A stretch of 64,000 nt of DNA. Source: Owenia fusiformis (taxonomy: Eukaryota; Annelida; Polychaeta; Sabellida; Oweniidae). The DNA is taken from assembly GCA_903813345.2 (NCBI GenBank), contig CAIIXF020000003.1, forward strand, positions 30,147,248 to 30,211,247. Direction: 5' to 3'. Numbering within the stretch: the stretch's first letter is position 1; each line of letters opens with the position of its first letter. The notes under the pieces are model-generated. The model worked only from the letters and a program-made list of their open reading frames with translations. It did no database searches and was not told the DNA's origin. Below, piece by piece: positions 12,601-27,600 of this stretch. Made by a program: the position numbers and the translations under genes.

Positions 12601-15600
12601 GACGTATTGAAAACTGTTTATGAACGAAGTAGCTAATTATTTTAGACATATTTCCCGATCACAGCCAGATTGAGCCCGTTTTACGACGTTTTCGTAGGAC
12701 TGGCAAGAACGGGTAAGAACTAGTTTGGTGTGATAGGGGGGTTACTATATTATTACTTATGCTTTGCATTTATTTGACTTTGCTTCTTAAAAAAGAGCTT
12801 CATCTCCAGTCTTCAGGTAGTTTATAACTTAAACTGATTTTTTACAGATTTTTTACTGCAGGTATTTAGGGAAAGGGAAGGGGGTTCATAAAGAAAGAAG
12901 GATAGTGTCTCATATCTTTAATGAAATAGTTAAATAGTTCAAGGTATAACAAGGGAATAGGGGAGGTAGATCATAAGGAACCAAGACTTCTATCTTTTTA
13001 ATAAAATGTCTTGAGTTTAGAGCTCACAGTCTAGGAAATATTGATGTGCATACTGCATATGTAAGATACCTTGCTGCATACTCTTAGAACAGGTAAATAC
13101 AACAATTGATCTTGTCTGTCTGATATTCAATATCTCTAACATCCTTTTACATCAGTCTTGTAAATTATCTCTGGCATCTGATATAGACAAGATTCCTTTA
13201 ATGACAGATTGAACTTTTCATGCAGCCTGGCATGTTCTAATCAGTGGACTGGCCCCAAGAAAAGATGGACTGGACTCTGGGCCATCTTTTAGACATTGCT
13301 TCACAGAATTACTAAAAAGTGGACTTAACCCTCTATACTCCATTATGGGCCACACTTTAGGTTTTCTGTAAGGATTTTGACTAAAAGATGGCCTCAAGCA
13401 ATATATATCTAAAATTGAATTTAACTTATCAATACTATTATCCCAGCAAATGAAGTTCGATAGGGATGTCACGAAGCCCCCCATTTGTCAAGTCCTTTTC
13501 CCAAGCACAAGAAAAAAAATATGTGGATTTTTAAATATCTTCCTTTCAAATTAAAAAGATGGAATTTAGAAGGTTTGACCACCAAGGGTGGAGCACAGAC
13601 ACACATTTCATGATTAGCGGGATGAGTAGACGGTGTTTATCTAAAATATAGCTTTGTAACATGCAAGAGGAAGGCATTTTAGTGTAGATTGGAGAGCAGG
13701 GGCGTAGTCAGCTTTCAGTCAGGGGGTGCGATCGCCAAATTTTTGGGTTTCAATCAAGTGGGTGGCATGATCGTGGCATAAGCAAGGCGAAACAAAAAAA
13801 TAAGATCTGTTTTGGATTTTACAAAAATTGATGCAATTTTGCTCAAAATTGAGCTAGAAGCTTAAAAAAGCATTTTAAAGCTCTTTTCTTCCACTATCTA
13901 ATGGTTCTATTTTTATTGGTTATGGAGGGGATGCGACCCATCACACCCCCCTGGCTATGGAGAGATTGTGTTACCCGTAATCAATTCACTCATAAGGAAT
14001 GGGATATTGTTTCATATAATATATTTGTTCTCTCATTAATATGCTACTGATCTCCAGATGGCAGGTATTTTAATTAATCCAGTTGTTTCTTCCATTCTAA
14101 CTTATTAACAAGAACACAAACGTGTACAATATGTCCATACCAATGGATGGTCCTCGAGTTTTTATCCCCAATGCCCAATTCTTTAATCAGTTGAAAATAC
14201 AAGATTTTAGGTAAAAAAATCAAAATTGCAACATCTGCCAGAATGCCCCAAAACTAATCAGTTTGAGATTCATCCCTGAAATTTTAAAGTTTAAAAAATT
14301 TAAATTTTAAAAGACATGGCAGATTGATATTAAGTTAAAGTTCAGCATTTATCCAAGTTTCAGTGTGATAATTTGGATAACTAGTCGAATTATGAAGCAA
14401 ACAAGTGAATGTCTATGATCCCTGTATGTTCATGTATAACTCAGTAATACTATGTATGCCAGATAATCCATTTGAGCATCGCTATATCCAAAAAATTCAT
14501 TAAATCCAGCAGCAGAAAATACATGCTAACTACTGAACTATATTCATCATCTCCATGTACCCATTGTGTGAATTCAATATCAAGTGTGGTCATTTCCATA
14601 AATATTATGAAGCATGTGAATTTGAGATTTTAGAGATAAAGTATGTAACGGTATCATCATCACATGCAATTTAACACTTATGGATTTTCATTTAGGTGCG
14701 GAAACTGGCTTTTATCAATAAGTGAAAATATATAATTTCATTGTTACCAGCCAGCCTGAAAAATATATAATAAATAAAAGTGATAGTTTTGATAAAAGTT
14801 AAATTACCAAAATTAGCAGTAGATTTGATAATTGTCAATTGTTTTTATAAATTATCACACGGGCCCTTTTCCATGAAACATTTGCTAGAAATAGTTATCA
14901 ATAAAAGTGATAGTTTTGATGTAACTAAAATTATAACTGTTAGTTATAGTTTTGATAATTATTAATATTATCTGATATTATCAGATGGACATTTGTCCTA
15001 AATTTCTTGCTTTAGTGAAAATATGACAATTAGTGAGAGTTTTGATAATTATCTTTATTATCTATTTTAACTTAGGCAACATTTGCCCAAGACCACAAAA
15101 AATGTTAGTGATAAAAAAGTGCTGGAGAAATAATTGCCATTAACGATAATACTCAAATCAGCATGTTCAAGGAAAACAGCTTTTTCAGATTTAGTCTTTA
15201 TAGGAATAAGCGAAACTTGTGGCAATTTTTGATAAAAGCTACCATTCAAATGACATGGGGCTGGAAAAGCAAATAAAAGTGACTTTCCGGACCTACCTCC
15301 ATATCTCCCTGCCATTAAGAGTCGACCCTTTTAATGGAATGATAAATAATTCTGATATAGTTACAAAACAAAAAAATGAATGGTTTTATATTGGTCATTT
15401 TACAAAAATATAATTTAACACTTCGCCATGTTTTTTTCATTTTCATAAAATATATACTGAAGGATTTAAACTACTGACTGCAAACTTCTATGATATTTTC
15501 AGTAAGGGAACATTTTATATCAATTGGAATTCACATCTGCCCTTACAAATTGATAGTTATGGAAAAAAGTAAGTAAATTTAATCAATTGTTTTACCATTT

Positions 15601-18600
15601 ACCCCCCCCCTCTCCAAATTAAATTGAGTTAAGGTTGGTTGTCCAGCTCCGGGGTTCAACATCATAACATGAGTAGCTTCACTTTTCAAAATATACAGTC
15701 AACATTTGTCAGGGAAACAAAACAAAGATATTTAGGTGGCGTGCAGATGAGTGTTGTTAGGTAGATTGTCGGCTAGATTGTCCCCATTGAAAAGAATGTG
15801 AAGGATAATTTAAGTTTGACAAATTATGCAAATATTATACAAGTGTGGTCATACTAAAATTATAAAGCATGTCAATTTTAGATTTTAGAGATGAAGTATG
15901 AGAGCCTTGTAATTCAGCTCTTCCAGATTTACTCTGCCTTAAACTTACAATGGAATGCTATTGATTCTGATATATTTACAAAAAATGACGTAACTTCATA
16001 ATTTTCATCAACAATAGAATTCAACTATATCTAGTTCTTTTATTTTTTTTGCAAATCACAGCTTAAAACTAATGATTGCAAACTCCTCCAACATAATCAT
16101 TTAATAGGGAAAATTCTATATCAATTGGGATACACATATACCCTTACCAACTGCAAGTTGCGGAAAAGTTTGCAATTAATTTTTTTAGCATTGATTACCC
16201 CCACCTCTCAACATTGAGCTGTCTCGAGGCTGTTTTGGGGTCATGTAAAGTTATGAAATCAGAGCTTCATTGTTTGTGATAATTGTTACAATGACAAAAT
16301 GATATAAAAATTTTAAGGGATACTAAGATACAATAGTTGATGGTGTCAGGTACAGATTGTATCACTTGATAAGGTTTTATGATTCTATTAGGCATGCATC
16401 TTGGGTGGGTTGAATCACTCAGTACCATCCTTTTACTTAACCCTTTATACTCCAGTTTGAAGCCACTTTTTAGTCATTCTTCTATCAAAATACCTAAACA
16501 GTGGCCTTTGTATCAGTCCACCTTTTAGTCATTTTAACCACACAATGACTAAACAATGGATAAGGCCACAGAGTCCACTAAATCGGAGCCAGCACACCTT
16601 TTAGAACATGCCATGCAGCCTTACGTGAGCTGATCGACTTTGCATGCAGTACCTTCAGAGTTGTATTGAATTTTACTTGTATATGTCCTCCTGGAGTCCA
16701 TGAGCCCATCAACCTTACACATGGTGCTTTTAGCGTCTCATCCACCTTGACATGGGTTTTCCTTATTTGAGAAAAAGTTGAAAATAGCTGTGTTTCTGTA
16801 AAATCTAAAATTAAATCTTTATTTCAAACCATGTTTTACAACATGAAATCTCAAAAAATTCAGCCTTATAAGCGTAAGACCCCCAAGGAATGTATACAAA
16901 TGTCAAGAAAATCAAAATTTCTGTGAATTTTAAGATCTCCAAAAGGTATTTTAAGATATTCACTATATTGTTGTTAATATACTCAAATCAAAGGTAAAGT
17001 AGATATTGTGCAAATATTATGTCATATTTTGTTGATTCTTACCTCAAAATATCTAAAACAGCTGCTAAAATATTTGTTAGGATTTTGTACTCAAGAGAGT
17101 TGCCACCAAATAGTTTTTCTTGTTTTATAAAACTTGAGACATTTCTGAATCTTAGACCTGTATTAATTGGTGATCAATTATTTCTGTTAATTCAATTATT
17201 TTTGGCCTTGATGTTATCAGGAAGAATTTGATAAGGATTATATTAATACCGAGATTATGCTAAAAGGAATAATGTTGATAGGGATTATGTTGATGGGATT
17301 ATAAGACATGTACGTAGAGCCAAGATATGGATCTATCAATTAATTAATGAATGAAAACCTCCTCGTGTTATCTCTGTTATTACCTGAACTTGCATTCTTG
17401 TGATTAACACAGGAGGTGAACCCCCAGGATACCATATTGATAAGAATTTATCCCATAATCACCATAGAAAATAATCCTAGCAGCTCGCAAAAAAGATGTG
17501 ATGGAAAAATAGAAAGTGAAGATGTATTTTGGAAGTAATTAATTTTTGTTTCGCTTGACCATTGTGAATTATTTTCTGAAGAATTTCTTTAATTAATGAG
17601 CTATAATAGTCCAAATTGTTCTCTATTGTCTTTTACTTTTAAGCTATTAGTTTGGCTTATTTTAACTAAACATAAATCTTGTTCTCTCATGATGCCTTGT
17701 GTTAGTTTTAATACCTTATGGGTATTCACCTCATTTGAGGATATATTTGAACATGGTTTATAAGATTTCATGTTACAACTAGAAGTGTTGATGTCTTGTT
17801 GACTATCATTATTGACTTTTTGTGGACATTGTTTGACATTTGGTGTTCGGTGGTTGGTGTTTGGCATTTGGTATTGGTGTTTACCTCTTATATTTTATAT
17901 TTGCCCTTATAGTAGGTCTTTGTAACTGACCCCTCATAAATAACATTTTGGTGATAATTGTACAAACAAAAGTATACATTTCTAGTAATTTTACATATTA
18001 CTCAAAGTTAGTGAGCTGTTTATAGGTTTCGCTTCTGCAAAATACAATTACAATTATAAATTGAGAAAAATGGGAATTTCTTGCACTCTTGTCAAGGTTT
18101 TACAAAACAAGTCTATTTTAACAGATTCACCAAAGCAAGCTATATACCATAGCAAGACCACTTTCAAAACCATAATTGGTCATGCATGAGTGATTGTACC
18201 TTACGAAGATCTTGGATATTCTTACCCATCTTATTAAAATTACATACCATCATTCGGAGTTTAGACAACCAGTCCGCAACGTAAATGGTTGATATGTTAA
18301 TCATGTAATGGAAAGTAAACATTAGAAAGATAATTAGGCAAATAAGAGTATAGATTTGTCTATATCCAGTTGTATGTTTTCTACAAGCTAATTGATGTAT
18401 TTTATCATGTTCATTACGCTAATGGCTCTCCTTCCTTAGATACTTCAGTTATAAGGCATCATTGTCAATTAATGCTTTGAAATAAATCGTGGAATGTTTC
18501 CCCTGTTAAAAACAAGGCATTAGCAACAAATACTACATTACATGTATTACATCAATATAATTATTAAGGAATAAAGACCAAGATTTTATGATTTATGGCG

Positions 18601-21600
18601 GAATTTATGATCGAAAATTTTATATTGTTCATTGTTAAAAGACCAAAATCACTAGTGATTGAGGTCTTTGGCAATGGCCAGAATAAAATATGAGGTAATA
18701 TATTTGACATAAAGCATAATTTGAATTTATTTGGGGAGGAAATCTAAAGACTCCAAATTAAAGGTCTAACAAAGAATATAATAAATTGAGAGATCTTTTC
18801 TAAGACTTTACACCAATTTACAACATTCCCCGCTCATATCATTACTGTACCTATTTTCTAAAAAATACAGAAGTAAATAGTGCACACATATTTTATGATG
18901 ATGTTTTGGAAATAAATTTGAATAAGTATTCGTCTTGTTTTCAGTTCTTTCAAACCTGCTTGAATGGATTTTAACCTAGAATTCATTGTCTATTTGCAGA
19001 TATAGAAGAGTGCAATGGACTTACTATAGACTGGCTGAGCCACACGATATACTTCACTGACAGCTCCACCTATAGTATAGGTAGAGTTGGTTACGATGGA
19101 CAACATAGGCAGATTGTGATATCTACTGGCTTGCAGAGACCCAGGGGTATTGTGGTGGACCCCATCAATGGGTAGGTCTATTTTTAATATCTACATGGTA
19201 TATATTATGATAGAGATGGGCCAAGTAGACCAAGTAAACTGACTCATATACTGGAATATTAGTCTTGCATCATGTCTTTTTACTCAACCAGTAATGCATT
19301 TAAGAGAGTACAGAGGACTTGATGCAAGAGACATATGTATGTAAGGTTCTAATCTTGCATCAAGACCCTGTGTTGTTTCCCCAATCTCTCTACCAGAAAG
19401 AAACCTTTAACTCGGTAATATATCGATATAAAGGAGGCTTAATGCAAAACTAATAGTTTTTACTGAATGCTAAGTAAAGGTCATTAAGCCCCTGCCCCCC
19501 CCCCCCCAACACATTTACTTGGTACAGGAGATAGCGTAATAGGGGTCTTGATTAGCATAGACCTAGAGTATCATTATTTGTGAGTCCTAAAATCATTCCA
19601 CTCTGTCTACCTTAACATTAACCTCTTCGGGAACTTTTCCATAGGACCAGCCATAGATTATCTGACTTGACTAGGTTATGGCACCCTAATTGTGGAGACA
19701 CAACAAAGAGAAGCGTAATTGTCTTGATGTGTAAATACACTTATCTCTGGCAGTAACATATGTCTTGCCTAATCCTCAAATCATTATACAGTCAAGGAAA
19801 CAAACTGGAAAAGTACATGCATGTTAATGCTTTTGGGTAATCAGATGAGAAAGTTGAAAAGTTTATTGCAGTTTAATGAGTTCTCATTTATTTGTTATTG
19901 ATTGGGCAAACTTTTTTTGTTTTGTTAAGTTCCCTTCCTGATAAATCTTCATGGAAAGATAGGATCTTAAGAAAAATATTTTCCAAACATTTTAGGTTGA
20001 ACTGAATCTAGGCTTTTTGGTAGAAATTTAAAAATTATACATGACATCACAGAAATTGATAGGAAAGAAGAATAAGGGAGGACCTCATACTGACCTTGCC
20101 TGTACATAACTATTTTAGTATTCTTTCTGAAACAACTGCAGAATTTTCCAGAAAGCAGGAACTACCAGATACAGATGCAGGGTATTTTTGTTTTGCCCAA
20201 ACCTGGCTAAATATTTGTATTAAAATGATACAGACCCCCAAATGTAATTATCAGAGAGTACAGTAGGAGCATTCTGGTTTATAAGCCCACATCTACCATT
20301 CACAATCTTTGGAAAGGGCAACGCAAAGTAGGATTATGTACGCCAATGTAGTGGAAGATACAGGAGACTTAAAGAAATGTGCTTTCTGTATTTATTTTTG
20401 TATTTTCAATTGAATATATTTTATATGGTGTCTACACAACTGAAATAAAAGCACATAAGGATATATTAAAAAGACTACAAAAACATGAACTTAATTAAAA
20501 TATATTCTTCTTGCATTGACTTAACTTAGCATCTAATTTAATAACATGTGTATCACCCTATGCAGACAGAGCCTGTGGGAAATATTGGGTGGGGAGCAAA
20601 TGAGCGGAGGGTGCGGAGCTAACGGTCATTTTTGAATTTAAATTTGGGATATTTCTGGAACTAAGCCGTTTTGGGACTTCAAATATACCAAGATATGTGT
20701 ATTTGACACCAAATATCAATACAATTGTGAAAATAGTAGCGCAATTCATTCTATAGCGACGCAGTGTGCCTTAAACCTTTCCCAGACCTATATATTTTGA
20801 AATTATCCTTTTAATACTGAGTCCCCAGCATTCATAAAAAATGGTGTTCAAGGTACACTATCTATACAAATTATTTTTGCATCTTGGAAGCCAGGCAGTA
20901 TCAGTGTGATTTTATAAAAATTCGGAAATGTTTTTCAGATATGAGCCCCCTCTAAATATTGGGTGCGGAGCAGCTCCATAAACGTAGCTCCGCACCCAAT
21001 ATTTAGAGGGGGCTCATATCTGAAGAACATTTCCGAATTTTTATAAAATCACACAGATACTGCCTGGCTTCCAAGATGCAAAAATAATTTGCATGGGTAG
21101 TGTATCTTGAACACCATTTTTTAAGAATGCTGGGGACGCAGTATTAAAAGGATAGTCTCAAAATATATAGGTCTGGGAAATGTTTAAGGCATACTGCGTC
21201 GCTATAAAATGAATTGCACTACTATTTTCACAATTTTATTGATATTTGGTGTCAAATACACATATCTTGGTATATTTGAAGTCCCAAAACGGCTTAGTTT
21301 CAGAAATACCCCAATTTTAAATTCAAAAATGACCGTTAGCTCCGCACCCTCCGCTCATTTGCGCCGCACCCAATATTTCCCACAGGCTCTGTCTGCATAG
21401 GGTGTGTATGCTTAAACATCTTCCCTGACTTCTTAATAAATATTTCATGATTTCTTGGTATTTTTGTACTACACGAGACTGCAGTTTATCAGGAAAATCA
21501 AACATTAAAGGTATAAAGCAAACATGCTATCAAGATTGCAGTCCCATCTGTCAGTTAGTGAAACATTCCTAATGTGAAAAATGTATCAATGAAATATGAG

Positions 21601-24600
21601 GCCTAAAATTGATCCTTTACTACAGAGATAGTGCCTGACCCGAAGCCTTCTTCATTCTAAATATTTCACTTGAGCATCTTGAATTGTCTGAGAATTCAAC
21701 TAAAGAAGAATTAGTGTTGGTCTCAGGTCATACTTGATGTCTGCTCAAGGCCACCTCACAAATGAATGAATCCACTAAACGCATTCTTGCAAATAGGAAT
21801 TAGGTAAAATTCGCTCCAATTAGTATATGTACGCTGTGCATCGTTAGGGTGTCCGTATGTGTAAATATCTCTATGGAAAGATTCGGACGACTTCTGAACC
21901 ATGCGCAAAGATGCACTTCGGTTCGCATTTATCCAATTCGCAAGACTGCATTTGGTGGATTCGTTCATATGTGAGGGGGCCTTTACCCTGAGTGCAGAGT
22001 CTTGTTACATACTACCAAAGAACATCTTTGACTTCCAAGGTGTTATAATTAACAACACACCTTGGATGCAAATGAAATTGAAGCAACTGAAATCTTGTGA
22101 AGCAAGATGACCAAAGAAGACGAAACTCTCTTTTAAAAGGCTAAGTCAAACAATGCGAAAGATTCTTTACTTTCAAAATATATTCGATGGAAGTTGCTGA
22201 ATTCAGTGAAGTTCAAGAAACAACAACTCAGATTCCATCTAGTCTTGCATTAAATCTCTGGAAATCTCTGTGATTAAAAGGGCTTGAAGCTAGACTTATT
22301 TGATTGTTCTTTGCCCCATGTCTTATATATTTTAAATTGCTGTTTGACTAAAAATATTAAAATAAACAATATAAAGTACAGGTTGACCCAAAAGATGCAA
22401 CCATCTAGTTTTGGATGGATTGATCAATGTATTCTAAAACTAGAGATGTTAATAAGGATTAACTCAATGTTTTTTTTCATTGTCATATTTATTTCTACAG
22501 TTTTCAATCATCATTACAAAGATTAGAATTTTCAATATGTTTCACTATTATGGTTGCGATTACATGACTTCTGAGTAAATAAAATTAGAGGAACAGTTAT
22601 TCAAAATGAAGTATATTTAGAAGCACATGCCAATATTTAGAAATGTATTTTAACATTCCCAGGCCTCGAAGTAGATTAGAAACGTAACAGTGATAATATC
22701 AGACAAACTTGGCAATACTTTCTATTACTGGATGGTACATTGTAAAACATGAGGCACCTGTCTTACATGCCATATATACAAGCAGGTTTGTTTGGAAACC
22801 TTTCCAATATACTTTCACTCCTTGTTTAGTTGGGTTATCTAGTTTTCTGGGGCAACTGTTGCGATGAACTTGTTGCCCTGCAAAAATCGAGACTTTTTAA
22901 TTTTAGGCCTTTGTTTTGGCCTCATTTTAAGATAAGGGCTGATTTCAAACAAATGGCCATCAACATTTTCAAAGAAGATTTTAGTTTTGCCTGATTAGTT
23001 GCCTGGTCACGATCTGCCCTTCATTATTGCCCCTGCTTCAACAATCTAAATACCAAACCACTTTCATGATTTAAGATTATAAATAGTAGATTTGGAAGAT
23101 GTAATGAGGATTAAAAGTCAGAATGATTGAAAATTCTGTTTTTGTTTTTCTGAATTCTTTATAAATCATTATATAAGAAATTGAATTCTGCTGCACAGTC
23201 CGATTCTACATACAGTATAATTAAAATTATAAAACACATTTGAATGAAGACAAAGCAAAATTCACTATATACAACATTGAAAAATTGGCTAATAGTATAG
23301 TTTCCATATAGCTTTTGAAATCTCGCTAAATCTCGTTTTTCGTGAGATTTTAAGAGACTTGCATATTAGACCTCTAATGACTTACATTACCTTCTTTTAA
23401 ATGGCATATTTGAATTCAGTGAAATGTTTTCTCCTTTAATAGCTTTGATTTACACAGTTATGTAATTTGAATAATTTTCTATAACAATTTAAAAAAACTT
23501 GGGCCAAATGTCCATAGATGCAATGCTAAAATTCTTTAAATCTGTGGATTATTTGTATGTCAATCAACATTTGCATGTTTAATCACATCATGTACATAAA
23601 CAGGGTCATCATGTGGTATATCATTCAAGTTTTATACAGATTCAACAAACACACTTTGATAAATCATGAAATTAAGCCACTTTTCCAAGATTTTAGCATG
23701 TAAATGAATGGAGCTCTAGCCCGAGTTAAAAGCTGAATAAAAGATGGCAGCACGAGATTTCATTGATTTTTCTGCTATTTAGAAACTATCCTATTGTAAA
23801 TCTATTCAATGCCCAGAGCCTATAGTAGTACATGAATCTCTCTTAAAGATGGCAAAATCAAGCTATACAGCGTATTGAAAAACATTATGAAAATTCTGAC
23901 TTCCAAGGTAAGTAATTACCCCAAGACAAGCAGAAGGGAAGAAGTTAACAGGGCATAACTTTAACAGTCCATTTGCGTGGGTATGCATATTAGAAAAATA
24001 TGGCTGAGATTATGTCTGTTTGCACTTGGAGATGGAAGTGAAATGTTGGTAAGTTTATAATTGTGAGATAAGCAGATTTAGACTTGATACGCTTGAATGA
24101 CTGTCTGTGTAGTGTTTGTATATAATATGAGATCTACAGTGATCTCCCCAACATTAAAGCTAGTGGGCGCAGCACCCACCTAAGATTTTAAAAACAGGCT
24201 TGCACCCACCTGAAAATCCATTTGCACCCACTTTGAAATTAGAAAAATCATGAAAAATGGGCATATTTTGACTAATTTTGGTCAGGATTGTGAAAATAAG
24301 AATTTTGCACCTACTGGAGAAAAAATCTTATGAACAAAAAGAGTTTTCACTTTGTTGAGGTTTTGGAAAATAGTACATCATCAAAATTGTCATTTATTTG
24401 CAATTATAAATTTTGAAACAGGTTTTTTGATTTGTGGGAATTTGATGAACCTGTAAAATCAGAGTTTTTTTTTTACTTTGTTAGAAGTTTATTTATTACC
24501 AGTTGAGATTTTGGAATTTCAAAAAGGATGATACCCATCATGCTTCATCATAACTTCGGATCTATCCTCGATTCAGATTGGTACACGACCCAGTTTATGT

Positions 24601-27600
24601 GTTCTGTAAAACATTTTTGATTATTAGATGCCACCAAGATATGTGCTTAGATCTCAAATTTCTGTTATAGACCAGAGATATAGAATATATGGAGCATAGG
24701 TTCGGAGGTTTGATCCAGAGATTTACTGATAAAAATGGATGATTTCTAAAATGGAAGACAATTTCGATTATCTCTGGGATCTAACAGGGATTGTGGGTAA
24801 CCCTGAGTTGTCTTATTCCCCATCTTTACAATGATTTTCATTTCAGTTCGAGATTTTACTCAAGGTCTTGGATGATTAAAAATGTTGTAAAAGTAATCTG
24901 AACATATCCTTTCCTTAGGAGCTGTATTCTTCCACTGTATTTCTTTTCAGTCGTATGAAAAGCCTTGATTGATTAACATGTCCTTTGGGTCCATGTCAAA
25001 CTATTTGAATGCAGTCCATTACTTCCTGGAACATCACAATTTCAGATAGTTTTTTACTTTCATGATGCTACCCAAGATTGTTTGGTGATGTTTAGAAAGA
25101 CAGAATGACACCAGGGAAATCACTGGCCCATGTTAATTAATATCCTGGAGATGAATTCTCCTTGCTTATTTCATATATTTTAGTTATGAATTAATCGACT
25201 GGATTCTGGCATTTGCAATCTTGAATTGTTTTGTTTGGTCCTTGTTCAGTCCCTCCATTCTACTCTTTTTCATATTATTCAGTGATCGTTGTATCATTTG
25301 ATTGAGGAACAGCTATAGCATTGATTGCTGCAGAATTCATTGGAAATATATACAATAAATGTTAAGGTAGGTCATGAAGAGTGATTTTGTGAAGCAATTT
25401 GAATAAGTTCTGCCTTAACGGTGCAGGTTTTCACTTTTCTTAACTTTTTACTCAATAGGAATGCTTCAGTATAATTCATCTAACTTGGTGCATTTACAGG
25501 TTTACAGGTTTTTATATTCATTCTGAAATCACACCACAAAATGCATATTTTTTTTAATATGGACCTGATCTTATATTAGCACCCCTTACCTATAAGCTCA
25601 GTTGATGAAATAGATAATGTATATTTTCTCTCTGGAAAAATTATGTTACATGAGTTTTACTTTCCAGATTGACCGATATTTCACCTCCCTCTGTATTTAC
25701 CATAAGGAAACATAATTATCCTTATGTACGAGGACTGATTATAAACATTGTTTGTTATTCTTGGTTGGAAATATTGCACATTATCTTTACCCTGAATAGT
25801 CTTAAGTGGAGGGAGTTTAAGGTCATAGAGCTTCATTCTTAACAATTAGATGATTTCTTCCCCTTTCCAGTATGACATATTGTTGTTGTCGCCACCACAA
25901 GTGGTGACATATTGTTATTGTCACCATCACAAGTGGCCTCCAACCTTTTTGTGGATGGTGTTTGACATTCTGTAGTTGATGGTCAGCATTAGGCAGTTGG
26001 TCTTTGGCATCCGGTTGTGAGTGTACAACATTTAGCTGTTGGTGTTTGACATTCTGTAGTTGATGTTCAGCATTTGGCAGTTGGTCTTTGGCATCCGGTT
26101 GTGAGTGTACAACATTTAGCTGTTGGTGTTTGACATTCTGTAGTTGATGTTCAGCATTTGGCAGTTGGTCTTTGGCATCCGGTTGTGAGTGTACAACATT
26201 TAGCTGTTGGTGTTTGACATTCTGTAGTTGATGTTCAGCATTTGGCAGTTGGTCTTTGGCATCCGGTTGTGAGTGTACAACATTTAGCTGTTGGTGTTTG
26301 ACATTCTGTAGTTGATGTTCAGCATTTGGCAGTTGGTCTTTGGCATCCGGTTGTGAGTGTACAACATTTAGCTGTTGGTGTTTGACATTCTGTAGTTGAT
26401 GTTCAGCATTTGGCAGTTGGTCTTTGGCATCCGGTTGTGAGTGTACAACATTTAGCTGTTGGTGTTTGACATTCTGTAGTTGATGTTCAGCATTTGGCAG
26501 TTGGTCTTTGGCATCCGGTTGTGAGTGTACAACATTTAGCTGTTGGTGTTTGACATTCTGTAGTTGATGTTCAGCATTTGGCAGTTGGTCTTTGGCATCC
26601 GGTTGTGAGTGTACAACATTTAGCTGTTGGTGTTTGACATTCTGTAGTTGATGTTCAGCATTTGGCAGTTGGTCTTTGGCATCCGGTTGTGAGTGTACAA
26701 CATTTAGCTGTTGGTGTTTGACATTCTGTAGTTGATGTTCAGCATTTGGCAGTTGGTCTTTGGCATCCGGTTGTGAGTGTACAACATTTAGCTGTTGGTG
26801 TTTGACATTCTGTAGTTGATGTTCAGCATTTGGCAGTTGGTCTTTGGCATCCGGTTGTGAGTGTACAACATTTGGCTGTTGGTGTTTGGCATTTGGTTGT
26901 GAGTGTACAACATTTGGCAGTTGGTATTTGGCATTCTGTGGTTGATGGTCGATATCTGTAACAAATGGCAGGTGGTGACATTTTATGCATGTTAATTAGG
27001 GCTGGCACGGAACGGAATTATTGTCCGAACCGTCCGAAATTGTCTTCGGAAACGGACTTTTGGACCTACCTTCTTATATTCCGATAATTTTCGGATTTTT
27101 ATTTTCCGTTAAGAACATTCACTTATCGTTATAGCGACACGCTAACTCGCTATAGCGAACTAGTACTATGAAACGAAATCAATATTAAACATTTTCACTT
27201 GGTAAAGTTGTTTTATATGGTATGAATGATAGAAATACATAAAGAATGATTGTTTTATATATATTCAGTACCTATAAGAAAAGACAATTATTGTAAGAAA
27301 GACAATAGACTCTATACAATATACAGTAACAGTTGTATGCCAAGGTGGCCAAGAAGGCAAGGACATTAACATTTTGCCATTAGTTTTGAACATTTATGCC
27401 ACTTGTTCTGGCAGTTAGATTGTGTTATTGTTTGTATTTAATAAACATAATACAACTTATAATATATATATATAGTTGTACACTGCTGTTCCAATGGTAA
27501 CAAAAATGAGAACTTAAGGGGAGAAGTAGGAACTATTTTAAATAAGGTCCGAAATTCCGAAAGTTCCGAATTCCGAAGCCAAGTTCCGAATTCCATTCCG

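Larger units (their letters stand above)
10331..18999 (+). other. Intron 1, right part
   Basis: Non-coding. It holds the MITE at 10357, the CpG-rich TIR element at 11938-12736, the element at 13697, the degenerate repeats at 14778-16250, and two related fragments (13200-13500 and 16400-16630) sharing TTAGAACATGCCA...GCAGCC in opposite orientation. No exon signal was found until the acceptor TTTGCAG at 18999. Confidence 0.6.

Noticed and set aside
20558-21400. Two near-identical 63-codon frames in opposite orientation
   Set aside because: They are the two arms of the foldback element and mirror each other; no coding constraint beyond the repeat.
25957-26945. Regular direct repeats resembling a CRISPR array
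   Set aside because: Units are contiguous with no unique spacers, in a eukaryotic intron; this is a minisatellite.
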